From Kosmotogaceae bacterium (GTDB taxonomy: Bacteria > Thermotogota > Thermotogae > Petrotogales > Kosmotogaceae), in assembly GCA_016933635.1 (NCBI GenBank), contig JAFGAP010000028.1:1-53343 (forward strand): a DNA stretch of 53,343 bases, written 5' to 3'. A program made the position numbers and the translations under genes. The notes under the pieces are model-generated. The model was not told the DNA's origin. It ran no database searches and saw only the letters and a program-made list of their open reading frames with translations. Below are positions 8,869 to 17,708 of the stretch, piece after piece (the first letter of the stretch is position 1; the number at the start of each line of letters is the position of its first letter).

Positions 8869-10203
8869 TTGAAGACAAAAGTACCCCCAAACAGCATTGA
8901 ATCGGAAGAGGCAGTCATCGGAAGTATCTTGATAGATCCGGATGTTGTTCCCGATGTAATGGAACTCCTCACAGGTAGGGACTTCTACTCAAGAAAGAAT
9001 CAGCTAATTTTTTCCACGATGGAGAAGCTTTTCGATGAAGGAAGTCCTGTAGACATAGTCTCGGTAACGGAAAGACTGAGGACCGGCGGCGTACTTGAGG
9101 AAGTTGGGGGTGAAGTGGAGCTGGCAAAGTTGGCCGACGTCGTTCCAACCTCTGCGAATTTCTTCTACTATGGTAAGACAGTGAAGGAGAAATCATTACT
9201 TCGATCTCTCATAGCGGCGGCAAGTTCGATTGTTGAAAACGCTTACGAAGGAGAAGACACAGACGAGATACTAGATAACGCGGAGAAGGCTATTTTTCAA
9301 ATAACCGAAGCCCAGATATCCAAGACTTACCAGCACATTGGAAAGATCATGCATGAATTGTTCCACAATCTGGAAAGGTTGAAAGAGAACGCCCTTACAG
9401 GAAGAATTACCGGAATTGCATCGGGGTACAGAAGACTCGACCAAGTCACTACGGGATTCCGACCCTCCGATCTCGTTATTGTTGCATCTCGTCCTTCCAT
9501 GGGTAAGACTGCCTTTGCTCTGAGCCTGGCAAGCAACATGGCTCTGAAGTTTCAGCTACCAGTGGCTGTCTTTTGCCTTGAAATGTCCAAAGAACAGCTT
9601 GCGCAGAGATTATTGTGTAATGTGACGAATTTCGAGCTTTCGCGGCTTCGCGCCGGAGATATTGGAAGCGAGGAGTGGAAGAGGTTGACAAATGGAGCCA
9701 GCACTCTCCAGACCGCGCCGATAATTATTGACGATGAGCCATCACTTGATCCTAGAACCTTGAGAGCTAAGGCAAGAAGGATAAAGATGGAACACAACGT
9801 TCAGGTTCTATTTGTTGATTACCTTCAACTGATGCATACTAAAAGCAGATCAGACAATAGGCAACAGGAGATCTCGGAGATTTCTAGATCTATGAAACTC
9901 CTCGCAAGGGAATTGAATATCACTGTTGTTGCTCTTTCACAACTTTCTAGGGCGGTGGAGCAAAGAGAGGATAAAATGCCGCGTCTAAGTGATCTTCGTG
10001 AGTCGGGAGCCATAGAACAGGATGCCGATACTGTTATGTTTCTTTACCGAGAAGACTACTACAAAGATAAGAGTGAAGTAAGTGATTCACCGCAATTAAC
10101 CAAAGTCATCATCGGGAAACAGAGAAATGGCCCTGTTGGTACTATAGAGCTAATGTTTCATCCAAAGACCGCAACTTTCTATGATAAGGCTTATGAAGCT
10201 TAA
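8869..10203 (+). CDS. dnaB: Replicative DNA helicase DnaB
   Basis: Hexameric helicase that unwinds DNA at the replication fork. The N-terminal domain begins VPPNSIESEEAVIGSILID, as in other DnaB proteins. The RecA-like helicase domain has Walker A SRPSMGKTAF at about residues 207-215, LFVDYLQLM as Walker B, and the DLRESGAIEQDADTVMFLYR block. About 445 residues is normal, and no intein is seen. The TTG at 8869 is preferred because GGTGA lies 5 bases upstream; TTG 8857 or GTG 8860 remain possible. It overlaps or abuts the next gene, an ABC ATPase. Confidence 0.95.
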   Translation: MKTKVPPNSIESEEAVIGSILIDPDVVPDVMELLTGRDFYSRKNQLIFSTMEKLFDEGSPVDIVSVTERLRTGGVLEEVGGEVELAKLADVVPTSANFFYYGKTVKEKSLLRSLIAAASSIVENAYEGEDTDEILDNAEKAIFQITEAQISKTYQHIGKIMHELFHNLERLKENALTGRITGIASGYRRLDQVTTGFRPSDLVIVASRPSMGKTAFALSLASNMALKFQLPVAVFCLEMSKEQLAQRLLCNVTNFELSRLRAGDIGSEEWKRLTNGASTLQTAPIIIDDEPSLDPRTLRAKARRIKMEHNVQVLFVDYLQLMHTKSRSDNRQQEISEISRSMKLLARELNITVVALSQLSRAVEQREDKMPRLSDLRESGAIEQDADTVMFLYREDYYKDKSEVSDSPQLTKVIIGKQRNGPVGTIELMFHPKTATFYDKAYEA

Positions 10204-10204
10204 A

Positions 10205-10966
10205 ATGATTGAAGCCCGAAACCTTACGAGGACGTTTGGAACTTTTGTAGCTGTAGATAGACTGAATCTCAACATTGCTTCCGGCGAAATTTATGGCTTT
10301 CTTGGACCAAATGGAGCGGGAAAGACAACTACCATTAAGATGCTCACAGGGATAATCTCTCCGAGTTTGGGAGAGATTTTCATCGACGGTCTTGATATGC
10401 AAAAGGACCTAATGGAGATTAAGAGGTTGATTTCAGTTGTCCCTGATGAACCAAAGATGTATGAGAATCTAAAGGGCCTGGAATTCGTCAAATTCATTAT
10501 TGACGTATATCGGCTTCCAGTGAAAGAAACGCTTAAGAAGCTCAATAGTCTGGCAGAAGCCTTCAAAATCGATTATCTTGGGAAATATATAGGTGATTAT
10601 TCGCATGGAATGAAACAGAAGCTGATGGTTGCAGTTGCTCTGATGAGAGAACCATCAGTAGTATTCCTTGATGAACCTACGGTTGGCCTGGATGCTTCGA
10701 GCGCGGGAAAGCTGAGAATATGGCTCAGAAATATGGCCGATAACGGAACAACTGTGTTTATGACTACTCACGTTCTTGAAGTGGCCGAGAAGATGTGTGA
10801 TCGAATCGGGATAATCGATGGTGGAAGGCTGATCGCTGAAGGGTCTCTTTCAGATTTGAAAGAGGGTTTTGGAAGAGCTGAATCCAGTCTAGAAGAACTC
10901 TTCCTTGACATAACGGGCGACGGAGAAACTGGTTTATCTATTGAAAGTCTCGAGGGTGAAGCGTGA
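10205..10966 (+). CDS. ABC transporter ATP-binding protein (CcmA/NatA type)
   Basis: Cytoplasmic ATPase of an ABC-2 type exporter. It has Walker A GPNGAGKTTTIK, signature YSHGMKQKLMVAVAL (LSGGQ replaced by YSHGM, common in this subfamily), Walker B VVFLDEPTVGLD, and the switch histidine in FMTTHVLEV. ATG 10205 immediately follows the dnaB stop; ATG 10193 and 10181 are alternatives inside dnaB. The next gene, coupled by a GTGA overlap, encodes a small membrane protein that may be its membrane partner, though it is short for an ABC-2 permease. The substrate is unknown. Confidence 0.9.
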   Translation: MIEARNLTRTFGTFVAVDRLNLNIASGEIYGFLGPNGAGKTTTIKMLTGIISPSLGEIFIDGLDMQKDLMEIKRLISVVPDEPKMYENLKGLEFVKFIIDVYRLPVKETLKKLNSLAEAFKIDYLGKYIGDYSHGMKQKLMVAVALMREPSVVFLDEPTVGLDASSAGKLRIWLRNMADNGTTVFMTTHVLEVAEKMCDRIGIIDGGRLIAEGSLSDLKEGFGRAESSLEELFLDITGDGETGLSIESLEGEA

Positions 10967-11523
10967 AGATGCTACTTCTTCTCATTCAGGAGTCTCTAAT
11001 AGGTATGCTGATTGTCTCGGTGTTTTTCTGGAGCACCTCTCTCTCAAGTGCTGTGTTACTAATTGCGATCATACTTGGAGTGGTTGTTTACAGACCGGAG
11101 CTGGAGAAAAAAATCATTTCGAGGGATAATCTACTGGAAATGACCAAGGGAATATTGAAAAGACCATTAGCAATGGTTCTAATAGCCACTATAATCGCAA
11201 TGCGTAATCAAGGTGTTTATCCGATTCTTGCGATCATTTCTACGATTTCTTTAGTTATTTCTCTCGCATCGGTTTCCTTTCTTATCTTCAAGGAGCGCAG
11301 AACGATAAGAGAGAATATCCTGGCCATTTCCATTACCGGCGCTTCATTGATCTCGGGATGGCTATTTGCCGATTTTTTCGCCTCTTCATTCTTCAGCAGT
11401 AAGTTCTTCCCATCCTTATGGATCTTCGGAATATCCGAAGGTGATCTTGCCGGTTTCCTAATGGTATCAGTTTTGTCGATATGGCTTTTTAGAATGAGAC
11501 ATAGACTAGATAAGAGTAGGTAG
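10963..11523 (+). CDS. Small integral membrane protein, possible ABC partner
   Basis: 186-residue hydrophobic protein that I do not recognise. About five or six membrane segments can be read: residues 10-45 (probably two), 66-100, 108-130 and 155-178. The charged stretch PELEKKIISRDNLLEMTKG lies between them. The GTG start overlaps the stop of the preceding ABC ATPase gene (GTGA), which suggests translational coupling and a joint function as a transporter. At 186 residues it is shorter than usual ABC-2 permeases, so it may be one of two different membrane subunits or an accessory protein. Confidence 0.75.
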   Translation: MKMLLLLIQESLIGMLIVSVFFWSTSLSSAVLLIAIILGVVVYRPELEKKIISRDNLLEMTKGILKRPLAMVLIATIIAMRNQGVYPILAIISTISLVISLASVSFLIFKERRTIRENILAISITGASLISGWLFADFFASSFFSSKFFPSLWIFGISEGDLAGFLMVSVLSIWLFRMRHRLDKSR

Positions 11524-11589
11524 ATTAAGATCCCAAACAAAGCCTTAACTATAGAAAACTCAATGCGTAGTACAATCTAAGGGAAATCA

Positions 11590-12036
11590 TTGAAGGGAGT
11601 TGAGAAACAAGTGCAAGTATCACTTGATCAGTTTTTGGGAGCAATCATGTCGAGAGTAGATAATCTGGAGGCAACTATAGACGATCTAAGACTGAGAACA
11701 AATATTGCTATGCGTTTGGTTAAGTCAGTTGTTCCAGAGCTTACTAGAGACGACGTTGAGAAGGTAGTTAGTGAAGAGCTTGAAATCACTAAGAACGCCG
11801 GAATGATGGAAGAAAGCGATGAGGTTGAGGAGATTTCTTCAAGATTGACAGACAGCATCTTCGGATGGCTCCAGGGCGATGTAGCCGAACTGAGAGAAAG
11901 AATGGATGCCTATAGAAAAAGGCTACAGGAAGCTATGGAAGCTGAGAAGAACAAAGTTATCGATGTTGCACCCGCGGGTTTTGTGAATCAACTTGGCCAG
12001 GAAAAAGGTCAGAAAAAGGGAAAACTCTTGTTTTAG
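11590..12036 (+). CDS. Hypothetical coiled-coil protein
   Basis: 148-residue soluble protein of unknown function. Residues about 15-60 (MSRVDNLEATIDDLRLRTNI) and 100-125 (LRERMDAYRKRLQEAMEAEK) have heptad-like spacing of hydrophobic residues. The rest is acidic in the middle and basic at the C-terminus (GQKKGKLLF). No signal peptide or membrane segment is present. The start is TTG 11590, supported by AAGGG 6 bases upstream. It stands alone between the ABC pair and a terminator shared with the convergent M42 gene. Confidence 0.75.
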   Translation: MKGVEKQVQVSLDQFLGAIMSRVDNLEATIDDLRLRTNIAMRLVKSVVPELTRDDVEKVVSEELEITKNAGMMEESDEVEEISSRLTDSIFGWLQGDVAELRERMDAYRKRLQEAMEAEKNKVIDVAPAGFVNQLGQEKGQKKGKLLF

Positions 12037-12042
12037 AAGATG

Positions 12043-12067
12043 AACTGAGGCGCTATGCGCCTCAGTT
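12043..12067. terminator. Bidirectional terminator between convergent genes
   Basis: AACTGAGGCGC (12043-12053) pairs perfectly with GCGCCTCAGTT (12057-12067) around a 3-base loop. On the plus strand it is followed by TTCCTATATAT and ends the coiled-coil gene. It overlaps the last codons and stop of the convergent M42 peptidase gene, so it can also end that transcript. Confidence 0.75.
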
Positions 12068-13090
12068 TCCTATATATCCCACAATAAGCTTCAAGGTGTT
12101 TTCAAGTGCTTTGTAATGAGTCCTTTCATATCCGTGAGACGCTTCTACACCCGGTCCAATAAGACCGAATTTAACATCGTACCCCGCTCTCAGAGAAGCT
12201 TCTACGTCTGAACCGTAGAATGGGTAAATGTCAACAGAATAATCGGCGCCAACTCTTTTTGCCGTCTCAATGAGGTTTCTGACGACCTCGCTATCGTAAG
12301 GGCCTCCCGAGTCTTTGGCGCATATTGAAACGACATACTCGTCTGTCTTAAGAGTATCGCCAACGGCACCCATGTCAACAGAGATGATTTCTTCGCTGTC
12401 ATCTGGCATAGCGGCCGACGCCCCGTGGCCCACTTCTTCGTAATTTGAGAAGAACAAGTAAGTCTTCCTGGAACAGGTTACCTCGCCTTCTGAAACTCTT
12501 CTTGCAAAGTCAAGTAGAACGGCAACACTGGCTTTGTCGTCGAGGTGTCTTGACTTCACGAATCCATTCTTTGTTACAGTTGCTCTAGGATCGAAAGAGA
12601 CAAAATCACCGGCCTCGATTCCCAGCTTCTGTAGATCTTCGGCGTTCTTGAGTTCTTCATCGACTCGTATCTCCATGTTTGCGATTTTTCGTTCAAGAGA
12701 TCGCGCATTCTCGAAGACATGAACTGAAGGTGAAATAGACTGAATAGTCCCGCTGAAAGTCTTTCCGGTCTTTGAGTGTATGATGCAGTTTTCGTTCTCT
12801 ATGCTGTTCATTGTGAAACCACCGATGTTCGTTATTTCCAGGCGTCCGTTGGGCTTCAAAGACTTAACCATCGCTCCCAGTGTATCGACATGAGCGGCAA
12901 GTACTATTGGGCTTTCTTTTCCACCAATTTCTACTACAAGTGCTCCCTTTCTGGTTCTTAGAGGACTGAATCCAAGCCCCTTTAACTCGGAGTCGAGATA
13001 ACCGATGATTGAATCTGTAAATCCAGATGGACTGGGAATACTAACAAGATCGACAAGTGTTCTCACAATATACTGTTCACTGTAGTTCAC
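12062..13090 (-). CDS. M42 family metallo-aminopeptidase
   Basis: Cytoplasmic dinuclear-metal aminopeptidase of the FrvX/TET type; such enzymes trim peptides and often form 12-subunit shells. Metal and catalytic residues are visible: H67 and D69 in AAHVDTLGAM, D184 in RHLDDKAS, the E218-E219 pair in SNYEEVGHGAS, D239 in SVDMGAVGD, and the late histidine in HGYERTHYKAL. The 342-residue length is normal. The start is GTG 13090 with GGAGG upstream. Substrate preference (acidic, leucine or lysine) cannot be told by eye. It lies just downstream of sufB on the same strand, 17 bases away. Confidence 0.9.
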   Translation of the reverse strand: MNYSEQYIVRTLVDLVSIPSPSGFTDSIIGYLDSELKGLGFSPLRTRKGALVVEIGGKESPIVLAAHVDTLGAMVKSLKPNGRLEITNIGGFTMNSIENENCIIHSKTGKTFSGTIQSISPSVHVFENARSLERKIANMEIRVDEELKNAEDLQKLGIEAGDFVSFDPRATVTKNGFVKSRHLDDKASVAVLLDFARRVSEGEVTCSRKTYLFFSNYEEVGHGASAAMPDDSEEIISVDMGAVGDTLKTDEYVVSICAKDSGGPYDSEVVRNLIETAKRVGADYSVDIYPFYGSDVEASLRAGYDVKFGLIGPGVEASHGYERTHYKALENTLKLIVGYIGN

Positions 13091-13107
13091 AAATACCCCC
13101 TCCAGTT

Positions 13108-14064
13108 CTATCTGAGCATTCCTCTAACTATCATATCGGTTGCCTCTTCTTCAGTTAAGCCCTTGGACATAAGGGTCTCCATCTGTTTGACATTGACTCT
13201 ACCTATAGAGGCTTCGTGGGTAAGCTCGGCCTTTTCATTTCTCACGTATAATTCGGGAACTGTTCCAACCTCAACAGAGTCGCCTTTAATTATCTCGTTG
13301 CATTCTATGTGTCCCTTTGAATAAGCCGCATTTCCATAAGCTTTATTGATGATCTTCGCTTTACTCCTGTCTGTTGCAAAAACCGTGGTCTTTGCTATTC
13401 CCGAAGAGCCTTCGCCGTTGAGAAAGAGCTGCTCGTCAATTTCGAGATAATCGTCTTCTCTCTCGTAAACCTTTGATTCTATGTGAGCCGACGCGTTTTT
13501 TTGGAGATCGACACTCATCTTTACGAAGAGCTTGCCTACCCTGGTCTTAGTTAGATAAAAGAGATTCTGGAAACTCCCGCCTTCTCTAACTATTGTATTG
13601 TAGGTTGCCTTCACGGTTACTCCACCATCTTTGCTGTGCATGTGAGTGTCTTCGTAAAGCATTTCGGAGTACTTCCCCACATCGGTATCTGCAACCATGG
13701 AATGAGTGAAGTTAACACCGCTGGGGAAAACACAGTGCGATATGAATTTTGCCTTTGTGTGGTCTCCAAGATGGTTGTGAATCAGGACCTCTTGGGTACC
13801 TTCCGGTTTGAGATAACCAGTACAGAGATGAATAGGATTTTCAATAACCGTTCCATCATCGATTTCAAGCCAGATTTCCACTCCATTGTCCAGTTCCTTT
13901 GCTTTTACGTGGACTCCGTCAACCGTGTTTCTGCCAATTACCTTATTGCCGCTGACAATTATCGATACAATGTCCTTTCTCAAGAAATCGGAAACATTGC
14001 CACCAGATTTCTCGTACTCCTTGGCAATGGCGGTGAATTCTCTTTCGAAGTTTGAGTTAATCAT
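13108..14064 (-). CDS. sufB: SufB/SufD-like Fe-S cluster scaffold protein
   Basis: Scaffold subunit of a SUF-type iron-sulfur assembly system. The C-terminal signature is clear (THEASIGRVNVKQMETLMSKGLTEEEA), as is the beta-helix core with alternating hydrophobic residues. At 318 residues it is much shorter than classical SufB (about 470) or SufD (about 420) and resembles the short form found with SufC alone in archaea and some anaerobes. Cysteines occur in IHLCTGYL, ISHCVFPS and IECNEII; which one holds the cluster is not clear. The ATG overlaps the sufC end by 8 bases. No sufS, sufU or second SufB/D gene is in the window. Confidence 0.88.
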   Translation of the reverse strand: MINSNFEREFTAIAKEYEKSGGNVSDFLRKDIVSIIVSGNKVIGRNTVDGVHVKAKELDNGVEIWLEIDDGTVIENPIHLCTGYLKPEGTQEVLIHNHLGDHTKAKFISHCVFPSGVNFTHSMVADTDVGKYSEMLYEDTHMHSKDGGVTVKATYNTIVREGGSFQNLFYLTKTRVGKLFVKMSVDLQKNASAHIESKVYEREDDYLEIDEQLFLNGEGSSGIAKTTVFATDRSKAKIINKAYGNAAYSKGHIECNEIIKGDSVEVGTVPELYVRNEKAELTHEASIGRVNVKQMETLMSKGLTEEEATDMIVRGMLR

Positions 14065-14794
14065 CTACCCGCCCGCCTTCTGTTATAGGTTCATTTATGT
14101 GTTGACAGTTATCGCAAAGTTTTCTGTAGAAATTAACTATCTCTTCAGGCTCTCCGGAAGCCAGAATTCTCCCCCCACATAGAAGGTAGGCTTCGTCAGC
14201 CATCCTTGCGATTTCTTCCCTGTGAGTAATGATTATAACTATTGAACCTTTGTCACGTAGCCTTTCCAGCACTCTTTCTATCATTTCCATTGACATTATG
14301 TCTATACCTGAATCCGGTTCATCAAGAATTGTCACCTTTGGATTTACAAGAATTATTGAGGCAAGTTCCACTCTCTTTCTCTCTCCGCCGCTAAGAGATT
14401 CATCAACTAATCTGTCCAGATATTCATTGTTTAGTCCGACAATTGACAGCGTCTCATTGAGTTCTTCCTTTGAAAGCCTCAGTTTTCCACCCAAAGTCAG
14501 ATACTCTTTTACCGTCAATCCTTCAAATCTAACCGGTTCCTGCCAGCCAAGGGTAATACCCTTCCTTGCTCTCTCCGATACAGAGAGAAGATCTATCTCT
14601 TCTCCATCAAAAATAACCTTTCCTTCGTAGTCTCTATGAGATTCAAGGCCCATTAGAACATATGATAATGTTGATTTTCCAACGCCGTTATTGCCGAGTA
14701 TCGCGTATACGCGTCCAGATTCAAAGGTAGCCGTAAGGGTGTTTAGAATCTTCCGCTCATCTCGAACCAACTTTATTTCTCTAACTTCTAGCAT
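14057..14794 (-). CDS. sufC: SufC, Fe-S cluster assembly ATPase
   Basis: ABC-type ATPase that powers the SufB-like scaffold. Walker A is GNNGVGKSTLSYVLMG, signature ESLSGGERKRVELA, Walker B VTILDEPDSGID, and the switch region IIITHREEI. The 246-residue length is usual for SufC. A frame two codons longer exists, but its ATG falls against the GGAGG ribosome site. ATG 14794 has a 7-base spacer and begins MLEVREIKLVRDE, so I take it as the start. It is the first gene of a two-gene unit with sufB, with a clear promoter upstream. Confidence 0.92.
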   Translation of the reverse strand: MLEVREIKLVRDERKILNTLTATFESGRVYAILGNNGVGKSTLSYVLMGLESHRDYEGKVIFDGEEIDLLSVSERARKGITLGWQEPVRFEGLTVKEYLTLGGKLRLSKEELNETLSIVGLNNEYLDRLVDESLSGGERKRVELASIILVNPKVTILDEPDSGIDIMSMEMIERVLERLRDKGSIVIIITHREEIARMADEAYLLCGGRILASGEPEEIVNFYRKLCDNCQHINEPITEGGRVDD

Positions 14795-14821
14795 CCACAT
14801 ACCTCCATTACGATCACCACT

Positions 14822-14850
14822 ATCATAAGTCCGATTAATAAAGTCCGCAA
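14822..14850 (-). promoter_or_regulatory. Promoter of sufCB
   Basis: On the minus strand TTGCGG (14845-14850) and TATGAT (14822-14827) are separated by exactly 17 bases, close to the sigma-A consensus. The start of transcription would be near 14815, about 20 bases before the sufC start codon. Confidence 0.65.
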
Positions 14851-14894
14851 TACCTCGAACATTACCTATGTAACACCCATGTGACTTTTGGTCC

Positions 14895-17645
14895 TTACCA
14901 CGTTGAATAGAGCTCTTTGAATTTCTCCATTTTATTCAAAACTGTTTCTGCCTTCTTCAGGTCTTCTCCGGCAAAGACTCCTTCTTCAATATCACTTGAA
15001 ATCTCCAAGGAGCTATCAAGACACCATTCATAAACCACATCGTACAGGTTACTGAACCACTCTCTGGGAACATGCTCTTTTAGCGGAGTTAGCTCGCCTA
15101 TCGCTCCAATAGGAACAACTCGGTCAGTAGTTCGCATCACGTTCCAGGCGAAAACTTCCTTTTCTGCCAGTTCCAGAATCTTGTCTAGAGCATCTAGACC
15201 GTAAGCTAGAAGAAGACTTCTTGCATACTCTCCGTATATGCTGTCAGTCCCTTTTAACCATCCTCCTGGATTGTAGGCTATTGCTACGTCATAAAGCAGA
15301 TTCAGGTTGGCTTTCTCTGAAACGGGGATTTCTTGTATCCTGTGTACAAGCTCATTCAAGCCGACGGTGTCAGCTACGTAAGGTTCTAGCTTCTCGAGCT
15401 CAAGGGAAACTCTCTCTGATGAGACAATTACACGAAAGAGTAGACTGGCTGCATTCCTTACAACCTGCAGATCGGATGATGTTTTTGTAGATCGCAAAAG
15501 CGCATCGATAGCATCAAGAGTTACCTGGTAATCGATCAATAGATCTGTGTTGACTTCTTTTAGAAGGTTGGAAACATCTGTTGCAGCAAGATCCGGTTTT
15601 AGTAGGCTTTGAAGCTCTTTAAGATAAGCATGGTCGATTTCCAGTCCGGGAAGCATTCCAGACGGTAAGGCATCGTGGGTAAGCCAAAAGGAGAAGATGT
15701 CTTTTCTTGAAAACATCTCTCCGAAAGCATTTCCAATATTTTTGCCTGACATGTTCAGCTTAAGTCGAAGGTCTTCCTTTCTCTGTGGCGTCAAGTAAAT
15801 GTACCCCAGGTACGCTTCCGCCAGATACTGACCATCGGAAATCTCTCTTGCAGTTGATAGATTTCTCAAGGCAGAGTAGAAACTGTCCGTTGAGTCCCTC
15901 CTCGCATTAAGAAGAGCCGAAGAAGCAGATCTCAGTTTAGAATTCAGCTCTGACAGGGTAGATTCATAGGCTTCTTCGCGGTCCTCGGATGCTATTGATT
16001 CGAGCAGTTCGGTCGGTGCACTTGGATACATCTCCTGAAGAGTTCTTAGCCTTTCAGAGATGTATTGCTCGTATTGGAGATTTGCATACTCACCTTCGAG
16101 GTTCTCCGCAGACTCGATTTCTTTCTTGATGCTTTCTATGGAGCTTATCAGTTGTGGCACTTGAGGATTTATTGTCTCAATCCTTCTGTAATCTATGTAG
16201 CCCTTGGTGAAAAAGCCTTCTGAAAAGAAAGTGCGACTCATCAAAACAGTGGTGATCATAGCGAAGATCACCAAGATAAGCGGGATAAGTTTCCCAACAT
16301 TGAAAGCAATTCTTCTTTCTTCATTGAATTCAGAGCTCATTAGGAAACCAAAGAGAAAGACTGCGAATAATGCATTAGGCATTAGGTGACCTGGGAAAGA
16401 GAGTATTGAATGCAAAAAAACTACAAGGAGACCAGCCGTTAGAAAGATGTACTGAACAATCTTATCGATTGATGTGGTTCGCCTTGCAACCCTGATTGTG
16501 TATAGAAGCATCGAAAGAATAAACCAGGCAACGATAGCCATTCCTACTATTCCCGTTTCACCCAGCTGTTGAAGGTATTCATTATGAGTTCTGATGCTGT
16601 TTAGGCCAGCGACGTACATGTAATTGGGTTCTTCAAGAAGAACCCTTCCCATGTTCTCTGTGGAAAGATACTTGTAAGAACCAAAACCAGTACCGAAGAT
16701 AGTCGAGCTTTCCCACTGTCTAATCGCTGACTTCCACTGAAGAACTCTTACGTCCACCGAGATGTTGTCTTCAGTTGTATAGGTCAGTCTCTCAGAGAAA
16801 CTGAACCGCCCACTTGTCAGAAAGTTGTCTCCAGAATAGACGATCATTATAACTATGACTGCGAGTATAAGCAAGATAACGAACAATTTATTGAAGGCTG
16901 CGGCAAAGAGCCTCAATCTGAATCTCAGAAGTGGAATTGTCATGAAAACCGCTAGAAAGATAATAGATCCTATTACCGAGTAATATACGGCTCTAGTCTG
17001 ACCAATCAAGATTACTATCAGGAAAATCGAGAAAACACCAAGGTAGAAGATATGCCTGAGCTTTTCGCGCTTCCACATAGCTCTGCTTGAGATGGTAAGA
17101 AATGCAGTAGGAAAGAGCAACATTGCCATTAGATCGGTTGTGAAATTCACATTTCCTATGACTGAAGATAGGTTTCCTCTTGTAAATGGGTTGTTCTCCG
17201 TTCCCCACAAAAGGCCGCGGCCAGTATAAAAGGAAAAAACTGCATCGAGCGCTATGACAAGCCCTGCAAAAACAAAGATTTGAAGGATGAACATAAGTCT
17301 ATGAGGTCTTTCTCCAGATATCAGCACCGAGAAGAGGAGGAACAATAGCAGATTCATCGCAAAACCGAGAGATGTTAGAAAGACATTGGGTAGAGTACCC
17401 ATTAGCTGGACAGTCGTCAAACATGCGTAAACACCAAACAACAGAGCAAGAACCTGAGGAAATGAAATACTCAGCTTATAGGATCCCCTAACTGCCCTCA
17501 GAGAATTAAAGACGACAAAAACAGATATGGCGACAGATGCGAAATAAAATTTTGGCAGGCCCATGTCCCACGTAAAACCTTTAATAGCGAACAGCGAAGA
17601 TCCAAAGACAGAAACGGCATAAAAGAAGTATCTTCCTTTACACAT
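14895..17645 (-). CDS. O-antigen ligase/polymerase-like membrane protein with large soluble C-terminal domain
   Basis: About 916 residues. The N-terminal half (to about residue 480) has 11-12 membrane segments and the Wzy/WaaL motif IRTHNEYLQQLGETGIVG, which in this family joins or polymerises glycan chains outside the membrane. The C-terminal half (about 490-916) is a soluble, helix-rich and probably coiled-coil region (SIESIKKEIESAENLEGEY) that I cannot assign; it may be TPR-like. The start is ATG 17645 with GGGAGG 4 bases upstream; an upstream in-frame GTG lies within that ribosome site. No glycosyltransferases adjoin it, so its glycan is unknown. csaB lies 4 kb away on the same strand. 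Confidence 0.85.
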   Translation of the reverse strand: MCKGRYFFYAVSVFGSSLFAIKGFTWDMGLPKFYFASVAISVFVVFNSLRAVRGSYKLSISFPQVLALLFGVYACLTTVQLMGTLPNVFLTSLGFAMNLLLFLLFSVLISGERPHRLMFILQIFVFAGLVIALDAVFSFYTGRGLLWGTENNPFTRGNLSSVIGNVNFTTDLMAMLLFPTAFLTISSRAMWKREKLRHIFYLGVFSIFLIVILIGQTRAVYYSVIGSIIFLAVFMTIPLLRFRLRLFAAAFNKLFVILLILAVIVIMIVYSGDNFLTSGRFSFSERLTYTTEDNISVDVRVLQWKSAIRQWESSTIFGTGFGSYKYLSTENMGRVLLEEPNYMYVAGLNSIRTHNEYLQQLGETGIVGMAIVAWFILSMLLYTIRVARRTTSIDKIVQYIFLTAGLLVVFLHSILSFPGHLMPNALFAVFLFGFLMSSEFNEERRIAFNVGKLIPLILVIFAMITTVLMSRTFFSEGFFTKGYIDYRRIETINPQVPQLISSIESIKKEIESAENLEGEYANLQYEQYISERLRTLQEMYPSAPTELLESIASEDREEAYESTLSELNSKLRSASSALLNARRDSTDSFYSALRNLSTAREISDGQYLAEAYLGYIYLTPQRKEDLRLKLNMSGKNIGNAFGEMFSRKDIFSFWLTHDALPSGMLPGLEIDHAYLKELQSLLKPDLAATDVSNLLKEVNTDLLIDYQVTLDAIDALLRSTKTSSDLQVVRNAASLLFRVIVSSERVSLELEKLEPYVADTVGLNELVHRIQEIPVSEKANLNLLYDVAIAYNPGGWLKGTDSIYGEYARSLLLAYGLDALDKILELAEKEVFAWNVMRTTDRVVPIGAIGELTPLKEHVPREWFSNLYDVVYEWCLDSSLEISSDIEEGVFAGEDLKKAETVLNKMEKFKELYSTW

Positions 17646-17708
17646 ATTGCCTCCCACTGTACCCTCAATGAATGACTGGATTTGCTATCAACAATTGCAG
17701 AAGAAACA

